Positions 24,365 through 38,140 of a stretch of DNA of 64,000 nt are shown in pieces. Under the pieces are notes generated by a model, which saw nothing but the letters and a program-made list of their open reading frames with translations, made no database searches and had not been told where the DNA came from. The stretch spans positions 23,013-87,012 of the forward strand of contig QLIY01000699.1 in assembly GCA_003260075.1 (NCBI GenBank). Reading direction: 5' to 3'. Both the position numbers and the translations under genes were made by a program. The stretch's first letter is position 1, and each line of letters starts with the position of its first letter. Origin of the DNA: Phallusia mammillata. Its lineage: Eukaryota; Chordata; Ascidiacea; Phlebobranchia; Ascidiidae.

Positions 24365-27175
24365 GACAAAACGCTTTTCTGCATAGAGCTTGTGCTTTTT
24401 AGCAAAGCGACTATTTAAATGCTGACGACGGCCTATTGCTTTACATGTAGGCTGGTTTGACATGACACAGCGAATGGCTTCCATGGGGGGGGGGGAGACA
24501 AAACGCTTTTCTGCATAGAGCTTGTGCTTTTTGCAAAGCGACTATTTAAATGCTGACTACGGCCTAATGCTTTACATGTAGGCTGGTTTGACATGACACA
24601 GCGAATGGCTTCCATTTTAGCCGACTAGGACAAACAAAAAAATCGAATGCTTCCATCTATGCTCGTTGCATGCCAGTCATGCTCGTGTGTCTGTTTATGT
24701 TTCTTTATTGCTATCCAAGTGTTGGCCGTCACAAAGAATGCTATCGACTTGTTCAAGTGAATGCCAAAAAGCAGACTCATTTTGCCACACGCAAATGTTT
24801 TTGATCATGTCTTGCCGTTGCGGTTGTGCTAAACTTTTTTATTGTTCACCTAAAATCAGTTTTTTGCTCTAAGTTTTTGCCAACAGCGACACGATTGTAA
24901 GATAAATCACACAACCTTATAATTAACGACACTTAAACTGGTAAAATTGGCATTTTGACCATAATTTACTGGTTTCAAATCATGTCCGATATTTGTAAAG
25001 TCATTTTTGTTTTTAAGGGGGGGGGGACGAATGACTTCCATTTTAGCCGACTAGGACAAACAAAACAATCGAATGCTTCTATCTATGCTCGTTGCATGCC
25101 AGTCATGCTCGTGTCTCTGTTTATTTTTCTTTATTGCTTTCCAAGTGTTGGCCGTCACAAAGAATGCTATCAACTTGTTCAAGTGAATGCCAAAAAGCAG
25201 ATTCATTTTGCCACACGCAAATGTTTTTGATCATGTCTTGCTTTTGCAGTTGTGCTAAACGTTATTGTTGTTCACCTAAATCAGTTTTCTTGCTCTAAGT
25301 TTTGCCAACATCGACATATTTGTAAGATAAATCACACAACTTAATTATGAACGACACTTTAGCTGGTAAAAATGGCATTTTGACCAGAATTTGCTGGTTT
25401 CAAATCATGTCCGATATTTGTAAAGTCATTTTTGTTTTTAAGGTGCTATACATGGTCAAACACACACAGGTTGTGGACATTCATACCTTGCCATCCTTAA
25501 ACTGTCTGTAGCATTGCATCTAATGTTCATGTTATCGTTGTTGTTTTTTCATTTATCCTGCTAAGTTAATAACTGATCCTCAATTGGTAACAAAACTCAC
25601 CAGCTTTCATTTGCTGCTACCTAGCAGAAATTGCAGAAAAACAACAATAGCCACAACGAGGCGAAAGAGAGCAAAATGCGCCCACGTTCAACAGCCACTT
25701 CCCAGAAACCGAATTGGCGACGGGGGGGGGGGTGCAGAAAAACAACAATTGCCACAACGAGGCGAAAGAGAGCAAAAAAAGCAAACGTTCAACAGCCACT
25801 TCCCAGAAACCGAATTGGCGACGCAATTTTAACTGTTACGTCATTATGATGTCACTATTTCGTTTTGTCGTCACTCTGTGCAGCGAAAAGCTGTAACAGT
25901 TTTTTCTCCGTTTTTTAAACCGACTCTACCTATCGCTAGCGAAATAGAATTTTAAGAATTTAAACAACGTTTGTTCAACGTTTATAGATTTATTACAAAT
26001 TCTTATGTGTTATGGTTTTGTGTAGGTGTTGTTGTAGTTTTAAGTTGCTGTTTTTGTCCTTCCTGTGGTCAATATACACAACATTCCTTAATTTTAAATT
26101 TTATGTGATTTTGCTGTTGTTTCTTATCTTTTTCTGGTGTTTTAGTTTACAAAATCTCAACTAAATAGTAAAACTGACCACCAATGGTAACATGACAAAC
26201 TCACAACAAACAACATTAATTATAACTTCCTCATTAAAATTAGATACCTACTTGCAAAAATCAACTTTAATGTTTTCATTGTGTTATGCTTTATGCATTC
26301 AACCGCGTGCCTTACATTGTGCTGTGTGTTTTCTTGTTGCTGTGGTGTGTGTTTATCTATATGTGTATATATTTGTGTTTGTTTGTTTGTGTGCTGTGTG
26401 TCTTTGTACCTTTGTCTTTGTACCTTTTGTACTTGTCGCCCATACGCGCCAGCCCTACCACCAAATGTTCTTCAAACCTGTCCATAGTGACGAAACATGT
26501 GACGTCATCATCTCGTGACGTCATAATCAGCGTCATCGCGTTGATTGTTCAGCCGGTTCGACCCCAAGTTCCACGGCCTCATTTATTTATGAGATATTCT
26601 TTATAACAAAAGGCAAGCTCTGTCTGTATATATTTGTGTTCTTGTCTGTACATATTTGTTTTGTGGTGTACTTGTATCGTTCTTTACAATCCGGCCTGGA
26701 CAACTGCGACTACTTCCTTGCATCGCTTTCTCACTAACCCTGTTTTACTTAATTTAAATTATCACCGTTAGGTACTTTCCCAACTTTTCATCCTCCTGTT
26801 TTTGGTAACTTATATTTATCAATATTTTGGTTTGATTTCTCGTAAAATCAAAACGCTTCGATTTTTTCAAACAAAACAATAAAAATTTGGTGTGTTTGGT
26901 TTGCAATCGATTGTGTCATAAATGACTTATTGTCTGATAGGATCTCTTTATAAAATCACACTATTTTGCAATTTTTGACCAATTACTTGACCAACTATGC
27001 ACCAGAGCAAAGTGACGTCACAGTCAAAGTGCGACACCTAACAAAAGCAAGAATTATACGTGCGTCACATCAAATATATACAAAAAAGAAATAGCTACAG
27101 CAGAAATATTCTTACAGCACACAACACACATTTAAATTGCGCGTCACAAAACAGGTGTTGATTTTATATTGATTT
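24365..27175. other. 3' region of the 3CxxC gene and intergenic sequence
   Basis: Probable 3' UTR and spacer. Duplications surround the G runs at 24485-24495, 25017-25026 and 25722-25732 (for example 24620-25016 with 25032-25445). A purine-rich segment 25625-25820, preceded by a good acceptor-like stretch, could be an alternative terminal exon, but coding is not demonstrated. TGACGTCA sites occur near 26500 and 26516 and near 27012. Confidence 0.5.
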
Positions 27176-27832
27176 TTAATACCTGTTATCATAATCATCA
27201 TCATCGTGCAAAGGTATGCCAGCCACTTTGCACCAACCTTTCGGATTGTCACACTCTGACACATACCTAACGTTTTTTTTGCCAAAGTGTTCGCCCAATA
27301 TATTAACCATGTCTAGCAATAGGAAAGGCGAAGAGGACTCCGCAAGACCAAGTACACATTTTATAGATTCGTAAGTTTTAAGCATTCCAGTATTGACTTC
27401 TATATCACTTCCCATTTTCTCCAAGCTCCAGTTGGATGATTTTGGGTATTTGTTTTCGAAATTTTGGAGTGTGAAGGCAACATCAATAACCTCGTTTTCT
27501 TCATTAGCAGCCTGCGGATGTGGGACGCTCTTTATTTCTTTTATCTGACTTTCAGTGAAAGTGCATAAAACTGCCTTTGCGGCCTCATGCAAGCTTGATA
27601 AAACTGCTGTCCCATCTGTAGCAACTTTTTTTGCCGTTCCAGACACATTGCAGTCCTCAGTTGGTTCCGCATTTATTTTCCACAAGTATCCATTCGCAAA
27701 ACTGTTATCAAGTGAGTAGTAGATCACATTACCATCTTTGAGTTCCAGCCTTTGCCGGTTCATGGTGATCGAAAATTGGAAATCTTCTGAGTCACAAATG
27801 GAAGTTTTGGTCGCGAATTGAGATGAAGCCAT
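27176..27832 (-). CDS. type A member of an unrecognised clustered gene family, intact, 218 aa
   Basis: Single uninterrupted frame from ATG at 27832. I do not recognise the family. Shared landmarks in order: FQFSITM near residue 18, GNVIYYSLDNSFANGYLWKI near 35-55, VSGTAKK near 63, a central CTFTE block, VIDVAFTLQNF near 115, KCVLGLAESSSPFLLLDMVN near 160-180, then GEHFGKKNVRYVSECDNPKG, WCKVAGIP and an Asp-rich tail (DDDDYDNRY). No signal peptide or membrane segment, so probably cytosolic. No intron seen. It is the leftmost member of a minus-strand cluster and the only clearly complete type A copy in the window. Confidence 0.75.
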   Translation of the reverse strand: MASSQFATKTSICDSEDFQFSITMNRQRLELKDGNVIYYSLDNSFANGYLWKINAEPTEDCNVSGTAKKVATDGTAVLSSLHEAAKAVLCTFTESQIKEIKSVPHPQAANEENEVIDVAFTLQNFENKYPKSSNWSLEKMGSDIEVNTGMLKTYESIKCVLGLAESSSPFLLLDMVNILGEHFGKKNVRYVSECDNPKGWCKVAGIPLHDDDDYDNRY

Positions 27833-30800
27833 GTTTGTAATAGTTGCTTTCTACTAAACTTTTTTTTCTAATGTTAAACCTAAACATAACTATTTATTCC
27901 TTTTTGACAAAAACAAGTTGCTCCGAGGACTAGAAAAAGTACCCGAATGTCCTCCTTTTTAAACGAATTTCCGATTTACCAACTACATAAGTGATAATTA
28001 TGCCTTTAAAAACAGCCAAATAATAATCTGCAGCTTATTTTTTAAAGTATACAGATGGAGTTTACATTTTGTTTTGAAAAAAAGGTTATTTTAGTGTGGT
28101 GATGTGATAAACGTTNATAAACTTTCGATTTTTTTCTAATGTTTAACCTAAACATAAACCACACAAACTGACAATTTTGTACAAAACTACATTTTCAAGT
28201 TAAACCTTTGATTGGATTTGTAAGCTAAACTTAGGCCTACCATTTATCCTCTTTTTGGAGGACATGTCCTCCTTTTTAACAAAAACAAGTTGTGCTCCGA
28301 GGACTAGAAAAAGTACCCGAATGTCCTCCTTTTTTAACGAATTTCCGATTTACCAACTACATAAGTGATAATTATGCCTTTAAAAACAGCCAAATAATAA
28401 TCTGCAGCTTATTTTTTAAAGTATACAGATGGAGTTTACATTTTGTTTTGAAAAAAAGGTTATTTTAGTGTGGTGATGTGATAAACGTTAAACTTTATCC
28501 GAATTATATTTTAATACCGTTTAATTTCTAAGGCTTGTTTTTTTGTGGGGCAATTGTTTTTTTGATTAATTCGGCCTCTAAAAAGTAATTTTTCATGTTC
28601 TTTTCAACAAATCTTTTTGGGATAGAAATATGGTAGCCCTAGCTAAACCAAGTATTAATTCGATAATTACACGAGCATACAAATGCTTCAGGGCTGATCC
28701 CAGTCGTAAATACAAGATTATCAAGCCTACAAACCTAACGTAAAATAATTTTGCTGGAAAGTTCAAATGAATAAATAAAACCACTAGCAACAGAATGGAA
28801 CTTGTGCTGCACTTTTCTATTTTATATACCAGCGCTAGACTTCCATTACTGCTTTAATGAACAAATTAAAGCAAACTTAAAATCTAGCAAGCCCTACATG
28901 GCCTGAATACAGACTGACATCTTAAGTTTTGAATCATAGCGAAAACATATACCTTGTCTTGCGAACACAACCCATTGCTCTACAAAGTATGTTAACGTTT
29001 CCCGCCTTTTCGTGTGGTGTTTTAGCGGTTGCTGTTTAAACATTTGCTTGTTGGTTAAAAGGTTGGGGGGGGGGAATACAGATGGAGTTTACATTTTGTT
29101 TTGAAAAAAAAGATTATTTTAGTGTGGTGATGCGATAAACGTTCAACTTTATCCGAATTATATTTTAATACCGTTTAATTTCTAAGGTTTGTTTTTTTGT
29201 GGGGCAATTGTTTGTTTGATTAATTGGGCCCCCAAAAAGTAATTTTTCATGTTCTTTTTAACAATGTGTCCTCCCTTTCGGGATATTAATTCGATAATTA
29301 CACGAGCATACAAATGCTTCAGGGCTGATCCCAGTTGTAAATAAAAGATTATCAAGCCTACAAACCTAACGTAAAATGATATTGCTGGTAAGTTCAAATG
29401 AATAAATAAAACCACTGGCAACAAAATGGAACTTGTGCTGCACTTTTCCATTTTAAATGCCAGTGCTAGACTTTTCCATTACTGCTTTAATGAACAAATT
29501 GAAACCAACTTAAAATCTAGTAAGCCTTACATGGCCTGAATACAGACTGGCATCTAATATACCTTGTCTTGCGAACACAACCCATCGCTCTACTAAGTAT
29601 GATAACGTTTCCCGCCTTTTTGTATTGTGTTTTAGCGGTTGCTGTTTAAACATTTGCTTGTTGGTTAAAAGGTTAACTATATTCGACCTTGTCTGGCGCG
29701 TATACCTGACTTACTGACGTCTCGCTGTAATAATACAAATTTTATGACATGGCTTCGTGTGACTTTAGTAACTAATAGTTGTTTTCATTAAAGTCGGATA
29801 TCTAGGGAAGGGGATGTACACATCAGCGCGCAAACTCAGTATGATGTTTTTTTGACAAAAAATAACAGAAAATATGTAGTAACTGCTTTAAACTGGAGAA
29901 AATATCCACTCAAACTTAAAATAAATCGTTTTTGACCATGTGGTTTTAGCTAGTACGTCATTATAATGTCACTGTTCATGTTTTGCTAAAACTTTTGGCA
30001 ATAATTTCTCCGTTTCTAAATAATTTGCAACGAAATATAAATTTGAAAACGGCTGCCCTACCAGAAAATAAGCATACTGGCTTTAGAAAAGAATTTACCG
30101 CACACAGTTCTGTTGCGCTTGACTTCCAAAATACACTGATGATACTAGGTCGGTGATGCGCCTGACTTCTTGTGGTTAAACCACAAACTTAAGGCGGGAC
30201 GTATAAGCAAAATAAATTACCTACGTGTGGTCTAAGTGCTATCATGGGGACTGGCTTACGATAATAAATATCACCCTAATTCGATTTTTTCGTCAAGGTT
30301 ACCACCGAATCTTACGGTACGTAACCAGCATAGATTCGTCCAATCGTGGTGTGGACATTTGAAAATAGCACACATGAATGGACGTTTTAGAATCGTTGTT
30401 AGTAACGTATGTTCTTCCGTAAATATATTCATAGTTGGTGTTTTATTTTACATTTTGTAACCAAAAATACAATAGTTTGGTGTTCCCAAATTTGACCGGG
30501 GATTTCGAGATAAGGCGAGTTGGTTATGTAAACTTGCCAGTTAAAGTTTCTTATATCAACCCTATACACATTTATATCTGAATCACTGCCCATAACTGGT
30601 TAATGCCAAGTTTCCCTGCACATATCGCTTAAACTAAAAGTGACATGGTCACAGCGAACAGGGTCTCAACTAAAAACAAGTTTAATAAAATATATAAATG
30701 CAAGACATTACAGTAACGGCAACGTAACTTCAAAAGTTCTAACACAACCACGTTTTCCAATCATCAGTCCAAACAACACGAGGCCTAAAAGGTAGTAGCC

Positions 30801-32559
30801 TATAGCGGTCGAAATAGTCACATGGTCTCGCGTCCAATCACAGCAATTCACGCGCATCGCGTCAACGTTCTGGATTATTATTGCGAGATGGTAATGGATA
30901 AAGCATGTAACTTAAATGTAGCAGAACGTGAAAACGTGTCATTGCAAAAATAAGCTTAAAATAGAGACATATATAAAATAGAAAAAAAAATAAACTTAAA
31001 TAGAAACATTTTAATGTTAAATATAGACAAACTGTGCGTGTAGCAACTTTGTTTGATTATTACTGTGTTTAGCAACGAAACACTTTTATTTGTTCAAACA
31101 AACAACAGGAACGACGCTTCTCACAGCACTCGGACGACATCTAACGAACGTGAATCGGGTGTTGATGAATACAAAATAGAAAGGAGCATTAAATCAGGGC
31201 ACACCGTAATATTAAACGCTTTTGCAATCTATTCCACATTACAAGACTTTATTACCGCTTACCTATCCCAAGCACAATCGCTTTTTGCTTGCCTAAATAA
31301 ATCTTTGAAAGTCCTTTCCTTATTGCAAGTATATTTCAAATTCGCGCAATTATAAACAGAGCGACAGGACTAGCCGATTACAAATATTTATATACTTCTA
31401 TGCTTACTTTATTAGACACATCATCATTGGGGTTGCCGAAATGAAGGGTAGTGTTTTTTGCCATCCACGATATTTCTAGAAAAAAGAATAAATACATTTG
31501 AAACCAAAGTCATGTCTTGATTTTAACAAGACGCGAGATTTTATTAAACATGAATCGGAATCGGGAAATCGGAAACAACCTTGTGGTAAAGGTTAGGTAC
31601 ATTACGATTATAACAAATTAGACACACTCATGTTCTGGAAAACAAAAGTCCAGATCCACCTTACAGTTAAATGCATGACTGTAGAGTTTCTATCTTAATA
31701 TACATTTAACATTTCCCACCTGTTGGTTATTCATGGGATGTAACAAGAAACCACCGCAGCCAAATTTTGACCCAAATTTACGTCGACATTCAAACAACAG
31801 GTACAATATATATATATACCCGTGGATCTTAAACTAAAACTACAGGAATGTGTTCTTGTCTAATAAGTCAAAAACCAAACAAAAATTCGACAGTTAGCCT
31901 TACCGTATGTTTTACCAAAATTCTGGGAATTCTTTATGTCAAGGACAGAAAAACACTTCCACAGAAATAAACACCTGGCAAATGCTGTTTGCGACACATC
32001 GCGACTCCTAAAAAAAAATAATGCTGTAAGCAACAGCCGTAAATAGGCGGAAAATGGGCAACAGGGCAATGCTTTTAAGAAACCGTTTCCGCGTCGCAAA
32101 TATAACTGTAAAAATATTTAGTTAACGTTTTGTAAAAATTCTAGCGACGTTTGCTTGACGATAGCTGATTTAAATCGCGATATTATGCTTTACGCCTTGA
32201 AGCAGACGTTATATTACTTTTGCCGATTGTTTTAGTTTTATTTATACATACTTGTTGACCCGCAACGCCCTGTTTACACTGTACCTTTCTTTTTATTATT
32301 TATCAGTTGGGTTTAAAATAGGCCGCGGTATCAACACAAACTAATAACGTTTAACACTAGGAGTGGATATTTATAGCGATTTTAGTACTTATAATACGCA
32401 AAGTTGCACCATCCTTCTGGATGCACATTTACGAAATGTTTCCGATTTGAACAATAGAGCTTTTTTAGCCAATCACAAAGGCAGAAGTTTGCGGGTTGTC
32501 GTTGCGTCTCGTCCGAGTTGCTGAGGTTACTTTGACCACAGTGTGATGTTTGTATTTAT
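27833..32559. other. repeat-rich intergenic stretch
   Basis: No gene recognised. Contains a tandem duplication without a G run (about 27863-28115 and 28132-28490), and a second copy of 28420-29060 after the 10-G run at 29065-29074. A 16-bp perfect palindrome lies at 28257-28272. Beyond 29.7 kb nothing is recognised apart from AT-rich sequence. Confidence 0.5.
28257..28272. repeat. 16-bp perfect palindrome GGAGGACATGTCCTCC
   Basis: Self-complementary, with a central GGACATGTCC that fits the p53-family half-site consensus RRRCWWGYYY. It lies in a duplicated repeat, so it is more likely part of a mobile element terminus than a regulatory site. Confidence 0.5.
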
Positions 32560-34270
32560 CGCTAGATGTCGTCCCTGTGTTATGACGTCACGTGTTGTAT
32601 ATAACCATGTACCGCGTCTTAAACGTGGCAGTCAATACAGACAACCGCCTGAAGGTTCATGACATAATGTCAGAAGTGGCTTTTGAAAGCAATATGGAAG
32701 GTTCGTTCTCAATGCCTGTAGCTACGCAATGGAATGGGAATGTGTCACAAAACTGAGGTAAGTTTACTAGGGATTTAGGTTTTATTTGACAGCTGTTGGT
32801 GATTGCGGGAAGGCTACAAAAGTTAAACATCTATGTTGCTCCACGTTTTTGGAGAACAAGGTCAAACCAACGTTTAAATTTGAAGAAGGACAAGAAATGC
32901 ACTTTGAAGCTGTGAGCAATAAATTGGAAAACTACTGTTGTCCGATAAAGAACATCACCAGCAAGCGATACAGGTTTTTATCTAGAAACCAAAATGATGG
33001 TGAAAGAATAGATGCTTTTATAACCGATTTGAAAAAAAATGTCTAAAATCTGTGATTTAGGTGAACTATTATTGGTATCAAGTGTGATCAACTTCAATGT
33101 TTCGACCAACTAATTCTACCAGTTTTAGCTTGGATGCTGCTCAATGCACACCACGCGGCGGCAACCATTTTCCAGTGCCTCGAGTTTGCAGATTCTGCGC
33201 GTTGCTACATGACGTTAGAACGTGTCCTGCCTGAGAAAGGCGATGTTTGAAGTGTGGTGGAAGAAATCACTTCGCTCGATGTTGCAGTGCAGCTAATCAC
33301 TAGCAAGCGCAACGCGCGGATACAATTCAGACTTGCAACATGCAATCTGTAAGTGCTACTAGTTCACCAAAAGATTGGCTTGTTTACATTTTTGTGCTTT
33401 CATGTACACTTCGTTTTAAGATAGATACGGGAGCCCAAGTAAATAGTCTGTCACGAAATGATTTGCAATAACTTCAGGGACGTCCATATGTTTCTTCTAC
33501 TAATATTCGATTGATCTCATATACTGGCCACCATATTCCAGTTTGTGGGACAGTTAGTTTAACACTTCAATACAGAAAGCAGTCATTTACTCTACCATTT
33601 ACTGTTGTTGGAATTATTGCAATGCCATTCATATCGATTTTTTATCGATTTTATCCCAGTAGTGTTTTCATCTTGCGTCGGGTCCACCACAATTTTTCCA
33701 CGAATATCCATTGGTAAAACGTCCAGCCAAAATTTAATAAATGATGTTTCTTTTTTTAACTCCGACTTTTTCTTACTGAGAGTCAACGAAATCCGCTATC
33801 TTTTATAAAGCTTTTTACCCTAAACATTCAAGCGATACTTTGTTCATCTCGTTGCAACTACCCTACTCCAACAGCAAAACAATAAGTCTGACCAGAAAAC
33901 AAGTGCAATAACACTTGGTTTCCACCCAGTACAACATTAAATACTCGAATAAGGCAAACTATACCATTGGTTGAAATAGAGGTTACGGATCTTTCAGTTC
34001 TTTTGCCGAAATTCCGCATGTTACATTTTTGCTCAAACACCAAATGAAGATTAAATTAACACCTCCCAACGATGCATTGTAAACTAGACTGGCGTTTTAC
34101 ACTGGACACGTGCGGTGGCGAAGCTTTGTTCCGACTACACCTGTAAAAGTTTGGAATGTTAATTAGCATCGGAACAAAAATCCGCCTACCCTACGCGGTA
34201 GGCAAGTTCAAAGCAAACCAAGCGCTGACCACGATTAACGAAAACATCAGGGTATTGTTCGCCATACAGA
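32560..34270 (+). mobile_element. degenerate gypsy-type LTR retrotransposon relic
   Basis: A TATATAA box and a possible LTR end lie near 32600-32660, followed by a sequence resembling a primer-binding-site region. A gag-like frame at 32786-33046 is followed at 33190-33300 by a CCHC zinc knuckle (CLKCGGRNHFARCC, with a stop just upstream) and near 33418 by an aspartic-protease motif DTGA. Several stops and frameshifts interrupt it, and no reverse transcriptase is recognised downstream. Non-functional relic; element boundaries uncertain. Confidence 0.65.
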
Positions 34271-35361
34271 ATTGTATGACGTAACTCTTAAGTCAACAAT
34301 TGAGACAACAAAGCGCTTTATTAAATTTAATTTATTTGGCGCAATATCAAGGAGACGGCTAATCAATTTGGTCCGACAAAAATTTAAACAATACACAACT
34401 AAATTAGTCTGGGTACGTCATATTTGTCATAGCTTTGTGTGCACGAATCAAGTTTTTCAGGGGGGGGGGCTTAAACAATACACAACTAAATTAGTCTTGG
34501 TACGTCATATTTGTCATAGCTTTGTGTGCACGAATCAAGTTTTTCACAGCACAAAGGCGACACCCAACGATTGTACCAATAAAATATGTGCTTAATACTA
34601 TGTCCTCTTACAAATCATACTACGCCAGTCCTATTGAAGGGTGTGCCGTTATCACTGGTCTGCGTCAATACTTCAGGGCTGTTCCTAGTAACTAACAAAC
34701 ATTTTTGTTTTAATAATTTAGTTTGTAAGGTAAAAACTATATTATTTATTGAAAAAACTACGGCAAACTACAAATCGATTTCTCAACGTACACGACAAAA
34801 AGCGTAACACTCCAGGGGGGGGGGTTGTTTTAATAATTTAGTTTGTAAGGTTAAAATTATTTTATCTAACATTTATTGGAAAAACTACGGCAAACTACAA
34901 ATCGATTTTCAACGTACACGACAAAAAGCGTACAATGGATAAAAACGTTTTTTTTTCGGGCGAAAAATGCTAAAGAGGAAAGTGACGCATTCCAAACTTT
35001 TGCAATACTGTTGATTTTTGACAACTTTGATCTTTTTCCTACTATTTTTTCAAACTTTTAGCTTCTTTGGACTTGTTTTACATGCTACATGCTACAATAA
35101 TAAAATCTAGAACATAAACAAGGTTACGCTTTGGGGGGGGGGTTTTTTTTTTCGGGCGAAAAATGCTAATGAGGAAAGTGACGCATTCCAAAATTTTATA
35201 ATATTGTTCATTTTTGACAACTTTGATCTTTTTCCTACTATTTTTTTCAAACTTTTAGCTTCTATGGACTTGTTTTACATACTACATGCTACAATAATAA
35301 AATCTAGAACATAAACAAGGTTACGCTTTCCTAATCAGGCTACTTTAAAAACTACAGTGCT
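34271..35361. other. intergenic, gap-joined duplications
   Basis: Three 10-G runs (34460-34469, 34815-34824, 35133-35142) each separate near-identical copies of 80-200 bases. No gene recognised. Confidence 0.6.
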
Positions 35362-36009
35362 TCATTGAAGTTTGGAATGCATTTTTGGTTTTGGAATTTC
35401 TGTTTCTGCATGTTTAAGCCATTCTTTTTTCATCAAGCAGTTGGCCACATACACCACATTTTCGCAACCATATTCCTTTCCTAGCTGAAGCGCCATGTCC
35501 AGCAAGGCAAAATCAGTTTTGGATTCTGCGAAGCCGTAAACACATTCTTTGTCGCGATTAAATGGTCCTGTTTTAGTGTCAACTTCAAAGCCATTGACAA
35601 GAAAGCTGTTAGCAACGGTTGCTGGCATTGAATCACCGGCAAACCGAAAGGCAAATTGTTTTGCCTTGACCTCCACCGGTGAAGGCTTTACTGCAGTTGT
35701 TATTTTAACATTTTTGCAGCCTGTAAATGTTTTAGAAATCGCTTCCTCTGCTTCTTTTTCACCAATCTTTACCGAATCTCCCCGCCCGTTCGAAATTTTG
35801 ATTTTTTCCACTGTCCCATGTACTTTGACGCTATAGGTGGGATTAAGCTGTACTCGCCACAAGCATCCATCAGCAAAACTTTTTCCAAGAGAATAATATA
35901 TCAACAGCCCCTTTTTGTAATAGTCTTTTTTCGATTGCAATTCGGCGGAAAACTGAAACAATTTGTACATACCAGGGCTGCTTTGAAGTATTTGTTTCGA
36001 ATTCGACAT
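35362..36009 (-). CDS. type B member of the clustered family, intact, 215 aa
   Basis: Uninterrupted single-exon frame from ATG at 36009. Same architecture as type A but clearly divergent: LFQFSAELQSKKDYYKKG, then LLIYYSLGKSFADGCLWRV, VHGTVEKIKISNGRGDSVKI, a SKTFTGCKNV block, KQFAFRFAGDS, ECVYGFAESKTDFALLDMAL, GKEYGCENVVYVANCL and KKEWLKHAE, ending KPKMHSKLQ. Type B replaces the WC of type A by WL. No signal peptide or membrane segment. Only complete type B copy not touched by an assembly gap; function unknown. Confidence 0.75.
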   Translation of the reverse strand: MSNSKQILQSSPGMYKLFQFSAELQSKKDYYKKGLLIYYSLGKSFADGCLWRVQLNPTYSVKVHGTVEKIKISNGRGDSVKIGEKEAEEAISKTFTGCKNVKITTAVKPSPVEVKAKQFAFRFAGDSMPATVANSFLVNGFEVDTKTGPFNRDKECVYGFAESKTDFALLDMALQLGKEYGCENVVYVANCLMKKEWLKHAETEIPKPKMHSKLQ

Positions 36010-37978
36010 GATAAATCAAAGTCAGGGTAACCTACAAAGTTTTTCGAACTAAAGTAGCAAATATTTACTGAAGATAAAAAGGTGTTTGAAATACGCTGTT
36101 GTGTACCATCGAAACAGCAAAGTGAGGACGAAACTTCAATGATTATTAAATAAAGTGTAGATGTCGTCAAAACATTTGCTCGTATAATTTTGTTTACGTT
36201 AACCAAAGTGAAATTACGACACCAATGAGACCTAGAGTGAAGTCAATCAAGCCGTTTTGTTTCATACAAAAGTCCAAACCTGGCCCGGTTTAAAGCTTGG
36301 TTGGCCGGGATTTTTGTAACTAGAATCGCCTGCCTGAAGTATTGAACTATGCAAAAGTAAGTCTGATTCCCATTTGATAATTATTTAACAAACTAAAAGG
36401 AGCTCTCTCAAACATTCCCTATATGATATATTGGCTCTGAAAACGGGTAATTCCTATATGTTTTATTGGTACTGAAAAAAGTAGCGTTGACATACCGTGC
36501 TTAGCGGTTTCTACAAAAATGTTTAAGTCCACTGCAACATGATCTATTTTATCACTTCTGAAATAAAGCAACCTTAGAATGGAACATCTCTTCGTTCCCA
36601 ACATCAGATAAGTAGTTACCCAACCTCTCCCATGTCGAAAAATGATAAGAAAGAACTAAGCGTCATTGCGACCGTCGCCAATGGTACGAGAAAGTATTAC
36701 AAGAGCTGACCTGATGTTATAATCAACAGTCTCAAGATGGCGTTGCCATGTGCCAGTGATCATGACGGCGAATCCAAGCGCCTTTTTACTATACCTGTAT
36801 GTTGAATACAGAATGTCAATCAACTTCAATAGCTTGAACAAGTAATATTTTGTCTGACAACTAAGCAGATGAAAAGGAATGCGAACAATGCTCTTAATTA
36901 AAATTAAACTTCGCTTTGTTATTCAGAATAAGATTTAATACATTGGTTAGTTGGGAATGAAGTGCTTTAACCTAAAAGATCCATTTAAAAACCAGAGGAC
37001 CTACAAAGCGTAGGCATACCTTACCACACCTACAAGCAAAGAGCCATTTTCTGATTTTAACAAGGACTATGTGCACTGTATTACGCCCAAAACGTTTTAC
37101 GATGTTAGCCAAAAAGGAGCAATGTTATTTACTTTCTATGTGACAATACTGCCCGAAAGCACAAACAAGTTTGTATATCCGTTCTGAGACGAAAATCCGG
37201 GCAAAGCCCTACAAGTCTTTGCAAAACTATATAGTTTGCTTGAACAAATGTGGGACGGCTAGTGCAAAATGTTTTACATTTTAAGATCTTATAAATGGCA
37301 TCTTATTACAAGCTATCGGACGTAAAGCACACGGTGCTTTTTGTGGACCATTCAGGCGAATGTTTTACACCGCACCGAAAGCTGGCATAAAGGATCAACA
37401 TACGTCATCACAGCGAAACCCGGGTTCTGCCAAGCGCGAACCTGCTGGGGATTCATCTGGTGTTACCATCACCACCTGCGAGTTATTGGTGTGATGTAAC
37501 TGCCCTTTACAGTTTGAACAGCGGCTTTAATATTTATCACGACTACGAACCATTACGAACTATATATTAATGATGTTACTGTTTCTTACTTTCAAAACAG
37601 TTTGGAAATTAATGTTTTTCTCTGTTTCAAGTTTACTTGGTCTTTTTTGTCTAGTTTAATAATGCTTGGTGTAATCGATGTGTCATCAAATGTAAACGCA
37701 TGTTGTCGACGAATTCACTTTATTATAAAAAAGGAACAAATCAACAAGCGATAAATCAGAATTTAATCATAAACTTATTTAACAATGTAAGCATACATGT
37801 AATTACCGTCATTATTACACAAAGGTGGGAAAATGTTGCTAATTTTCAGTTAGCTAATAGCCAATGAACACATCAACACAAAAAATAACTAAAAGCGAAA
37901 ATAACATGGTCATAAAGTTAGTATATATTTGTACATGTTCTTTACATAAGATATTGGGACAAAATTACCATTTGTAAG
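36010..37978. other. intergenic, no gene recognised
   Basis: Upstream flank of the type B gene. Short open frames have no domain or composition support, and no clear repeat is seen. Confidence 0.5.
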
Positions 37979-38140
37979 TTACAAGATACGAGCAGAAGTA
38001 CACCAACCGCCTGGACTGATGCATTCGGACACATACCTTACGTTTTCACGACCAAAATGATCGCCCAGCATATTTACCACCGTTAACAACGAAAAAGGTG
38101 CAATGCCAAATACTTCAACAATACCATACACACATTGAAC
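37979..38140 (-). pseudogene. type A family C-terminal fragment, cut by assembly gap
   Basis: The minus strand encodes VQCVYGIVEVFGIAPF, then GDHFGRENVRYVSECISPGG and WCTSARIL with TAA at 37979-37981. The frame is open up to the G run at 38141-38152, so the N-terminal part is missing from the assembly; it may be a complete gene in reality. Very similar to the copy at 39597. Confidence 0.6.

Noticed and set aside
24666..25298. Two similar short ORFs (MHASHARVSVY-type) after the zinc-finger gene
   Set aside because: Duplicate contig ends of a 3' UTR; conservation between them reflects the gap join, not coding.
28257..28272. p53-like response element
   Set aside because: Lies in a repeated sequence and is a simple palindrome; only one half-site fits the consensus.
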